A stretch of DNA of 21,542 bases from Eubacteriales bacterium (lineage in GTDB: Bacteria > Bacillota > Clostridia > Oscillospirales > CAG-382). Below, one piece after another: positions 20,239 to 21,542 of this stretch (the first letter of the stretch is position 1; every line of letters starts with the position of its first letter). The notes under the pieces are model-generated. The model made no database searches, was not told the origin of the DNA, and saw only the letters and a list, made by a program, of their open reading frames with translations. Where the stretch lies: assembly GCA_028701715.1 (NCBI GenBank), contig JAQVQF010000009.1, forward strand, positions 1-21,542, in the 5' to 3' direction. Position numbers and translations under genes: made by a program.

Positions 20239-20463
20239 ATGAAAACTCTCAGAGATATAAAGCCGGGCGACACGGTAAGGGTCGCGAAAGTGACGGGAAC
20301 GGGAGCGATACGCCGCCGTATCATGGATATGGGCATAACAAAGGGCGTCAGCGTGACTGTTCGGAAAACAGCGCCGCTGGGCGATCCGGTGGAAATAACG
20401 GTACGCGGTTACGAGCTTTCTCTGAGGAAGATCGATGCCGAAATGATAATTCTGGAAAGCTAA
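20239..20463 (+). CDS. feoA: Ferrous iron transport protein A
   Basis: FeoA is a small cytosolic SH3-like protein needed for full activity of the FeoB Fe(II) channel. The 74-aa protein is one FeoA domain: LRDIKPGDTVRVAKV, then IRRRIMDMGITKGVSVTV (typical 'R.RLl.mGl..G..v.v') and a closing strand VRGYELSLRKIDAEMIIL. ATG 20239 has AAGGAG 10 bases upstream; a nearby ATG at 20230 runs into a stop after three codons. The gene lies 4 bp before feoB in one transcript controlled by the paired operators. Confidence 0.95.
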   Translation: MKTLRDIKPGDTVRVAKVTGTGAIRRRIMDMGITKGVSVTVRKTAPLGDPVEITVRGYELSLRKIDAEMIILES

Positions 20464-20467
20464 GCAT

Positions 20468-21542
20468 ATGGAAAGAAAAATTAAAATAGCTCTCGCCGGC
20501 AATCCCAATTCGGGCAAAACCACTCTTTTCAATGTACTGACCGGTTCAAATCAGTTTGTCGGCAACTGGCCGGGAGTAACCGTTGAGAAAAAAGAGGGCA
20601 AAATGAAAGGCAGGGACAACGTTACCGTTACCGACCTGCCCGGAATTTATTCGCTTTCCCCCTACTCGCTTGAGGAAGTCGTGGCGCGTAATTACCTGAC
20701 AAACGAGCGTCCCGACGCTATTCTCAACATAATTGACGGCACAAGCCTTGAACGCAGTCTGTATCTCACCACCCAGCTCACCGAGCTTGGAATCCCCGTG
20801 GTTATAGCCATTAATATGATGGATGTAATACGTAAAAACGGGGACGAAATAGACACAGCCGGGCTGGAAAGGGAATTGGGAGTGCGAATAGCGGAAATTT
20901 CCGCTCTCAAAGAAACGGGTATAGAAACGGCGGCCGACGCGGCGATAGAAGCGGCGCTCGGAGCGAGCCCCAGCTCCCCTAAGCATAAATTCTGCGGCAG
21001 CGTCGAGCATGCTTTGGCGCATATTGAGGAAGCCGTTCTCCACGATATGCCGACGGAAAAGCAACGCTGGTATGCCATAAAGATATTCGAACGCGACAAG
21101 CAGGTTAACGAATTTTTGCAGATTTCCCCGGACAAGCTGACGCATATAGAAAACGACATTAGGGAATGCGAAGGCGAGATGGACGACGACGCCGAGTCTG
21201 TAATAATAAATCAAAGATATGCGTATATTGAATCGATAATAGGCAAATACTATATAAAGGCGAAGCATGGCCTTTCGGTTTCGGATAAAATCGACCGCAT
21301 TGTCACCAACCGTTTTCTTGCGCTGCCGATATTCGCGGCGGTGATTTTTGCTATATATTTTATCTCGGTTTCATGGTTGGGTTCGTATCTTTCCGATTTT
21401 GTTAACGAAACGGTTTTCGGCGAATGGATAAACCCCGCGGTTGCGTCGGCGTTACAGTCGGCGGGCTCAGCCGCCTGGTTAAACGGGCTGATAACAGACG
21501 GTATCGTGGGGGGCGTGGGCGCGGTGCTCAGCTTTGTACCTC
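20468..21542 (+). CDS. feoB: Ferrous iron transport protein B (N-terminal part, 3' end outside window)
   Basis: FeoB is the membrane Fe(II) transporter with a cytosolic G domain. About 358 residues are visible. The G domain shows G1 GNPNSGKT (11-18), G2 at Thr38 (NWPGVTVE), G3 DLPG (56-59), G4 NMMD (116-119) and G5 ISALKETG (~144-151). A helical linker (the usual GDI-like region) follows, then the first membrane helix (FLALPIFAAVIFAIYFISV). The sequence is still open when the window ends, inside the early part of the transporter domain. A Ser in place of the common Val in the P-loop (NPNSGKT) is also found in other FeoB proteins. ATG 20468 is 4 bp after feoA, with GGAAAG upstream in the end of feoA. 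Confidence 0.97.
   Translation, partial: MERKIKIALAGNPNSGKTTLFNVLTGSNQFVGNWPGVTVEKKEGKMKGRDNVTVTDLPGIYSLSPYSLEEVVARNYLTNERPDAILNIIDGTSLERSLYLTTQLTELGIPVVIAINMMDVIRKNGDEIDTAGLERELGVRIAEISALKETGIETAADAAIEAALGASPSSPKHKFCGSVEHALAHIEEAVLHDMPTEKQRWYAIKIFERDKQVNEFLQISPDKLTHIENDIRECEGEMDDDAESVIINQRYAYIESIIGKYYIKAKHGLSVSDKIDRIVTNRFLALPIFAAVIFAIYFISVSWLGSYLSDFVNETVFGEWINPAVASALQSAGSAAWLNGLITDGIVGGVGAVLSFVP

Noticed and set aside
20546..21268. Minus-strand frame of 240 codons over feoB
   Set aside because: Shadow of feoB, whose G-domain motifs are all present on the plus strand. No ribosome site or promoter.

Overview
The window looks like the chromosome of a spore-forming member of the Clostridia (Bacillota), probably near the Ruminococcaceae/Oscillospiraceae. 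The evidence is spoIIE and a SleL/YaaH-type cortex hydrolase, a dockerin-bearing secreted protein, strong AAGGAGG-type ribosome sites, TTGACA/TATAAT promoters and moderate G+C. It is mostly core genome. I see no transposase, integrase, phage gene or CRISPR array.

Layout. (1) 1-2201: the 3' end of one secreted-type protein and a complete paralogous lipoprotein with a 13-copy pentapeptide spacer. Between them is a 548-bp gap holding a hairpin-rich repeat element and a short tandem repeat. (2) 2380-6142, plus strand: Nif3-like metalloprotein, an N-terminal-dockerin protein that overlaps it, and an ACT-less homoserine dehydrogenase. (3) 6143-6525: terminator and a composite palindromic repeat. 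(4) 6526-10071: SleL-like LysM/GH18 enzyme and SpoIIE, the latter behind a promoter with three 12-bp-phased Spo0A-box-like motifs. (5) 10150-11088: Gfo/Idh/MocA oxidoreductase. (6) 11143-12432, minus: zinc-ribbon membrane protein with a P/Q/Y-rich linker. (7) 18463-12600, minus: a tightly packed operon of aspartokinase, YigZ/IMPACT, MetF, MetH and TrmK. (8) 18650-18724: tRNA-Arg(CCT). (9) 18894-21542, plus: a 62-aa membrane protein, a GyrI-like protein behind a promoter with a palindromic spacer, and feoA-feoB behind two palindromic operators. FeoB runs off the window.

How the genes fit together. Aspartokinase and homoserine dehydrogenase supply homoserine. MetF makes methyl-tetrahydrofolate and MetH uses it with cobalamin to methylate homocysteine. 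TrmK then uses the resulting S-adenosylmethionine on tRNA. SpoIIE and SleL act at opposite ends of the spore cycle (sigma-F activation, and cortex breakdown in germination). FeoAB imports Fe(II), apparently under a metal-responsive repressor.

The most unusual structure is a modular family of palindromic intergenic elements at three loci (493-657, 6278-6427, 19974-20102). They share end sequences and exchange internal hairpins. The other points worth attention are the paired feo operators, the phased spoIIE boxes, the N-terminal dockerin protein, and the methionine operon with an embedded YigZ and a MetH lacking its reactivation domain.
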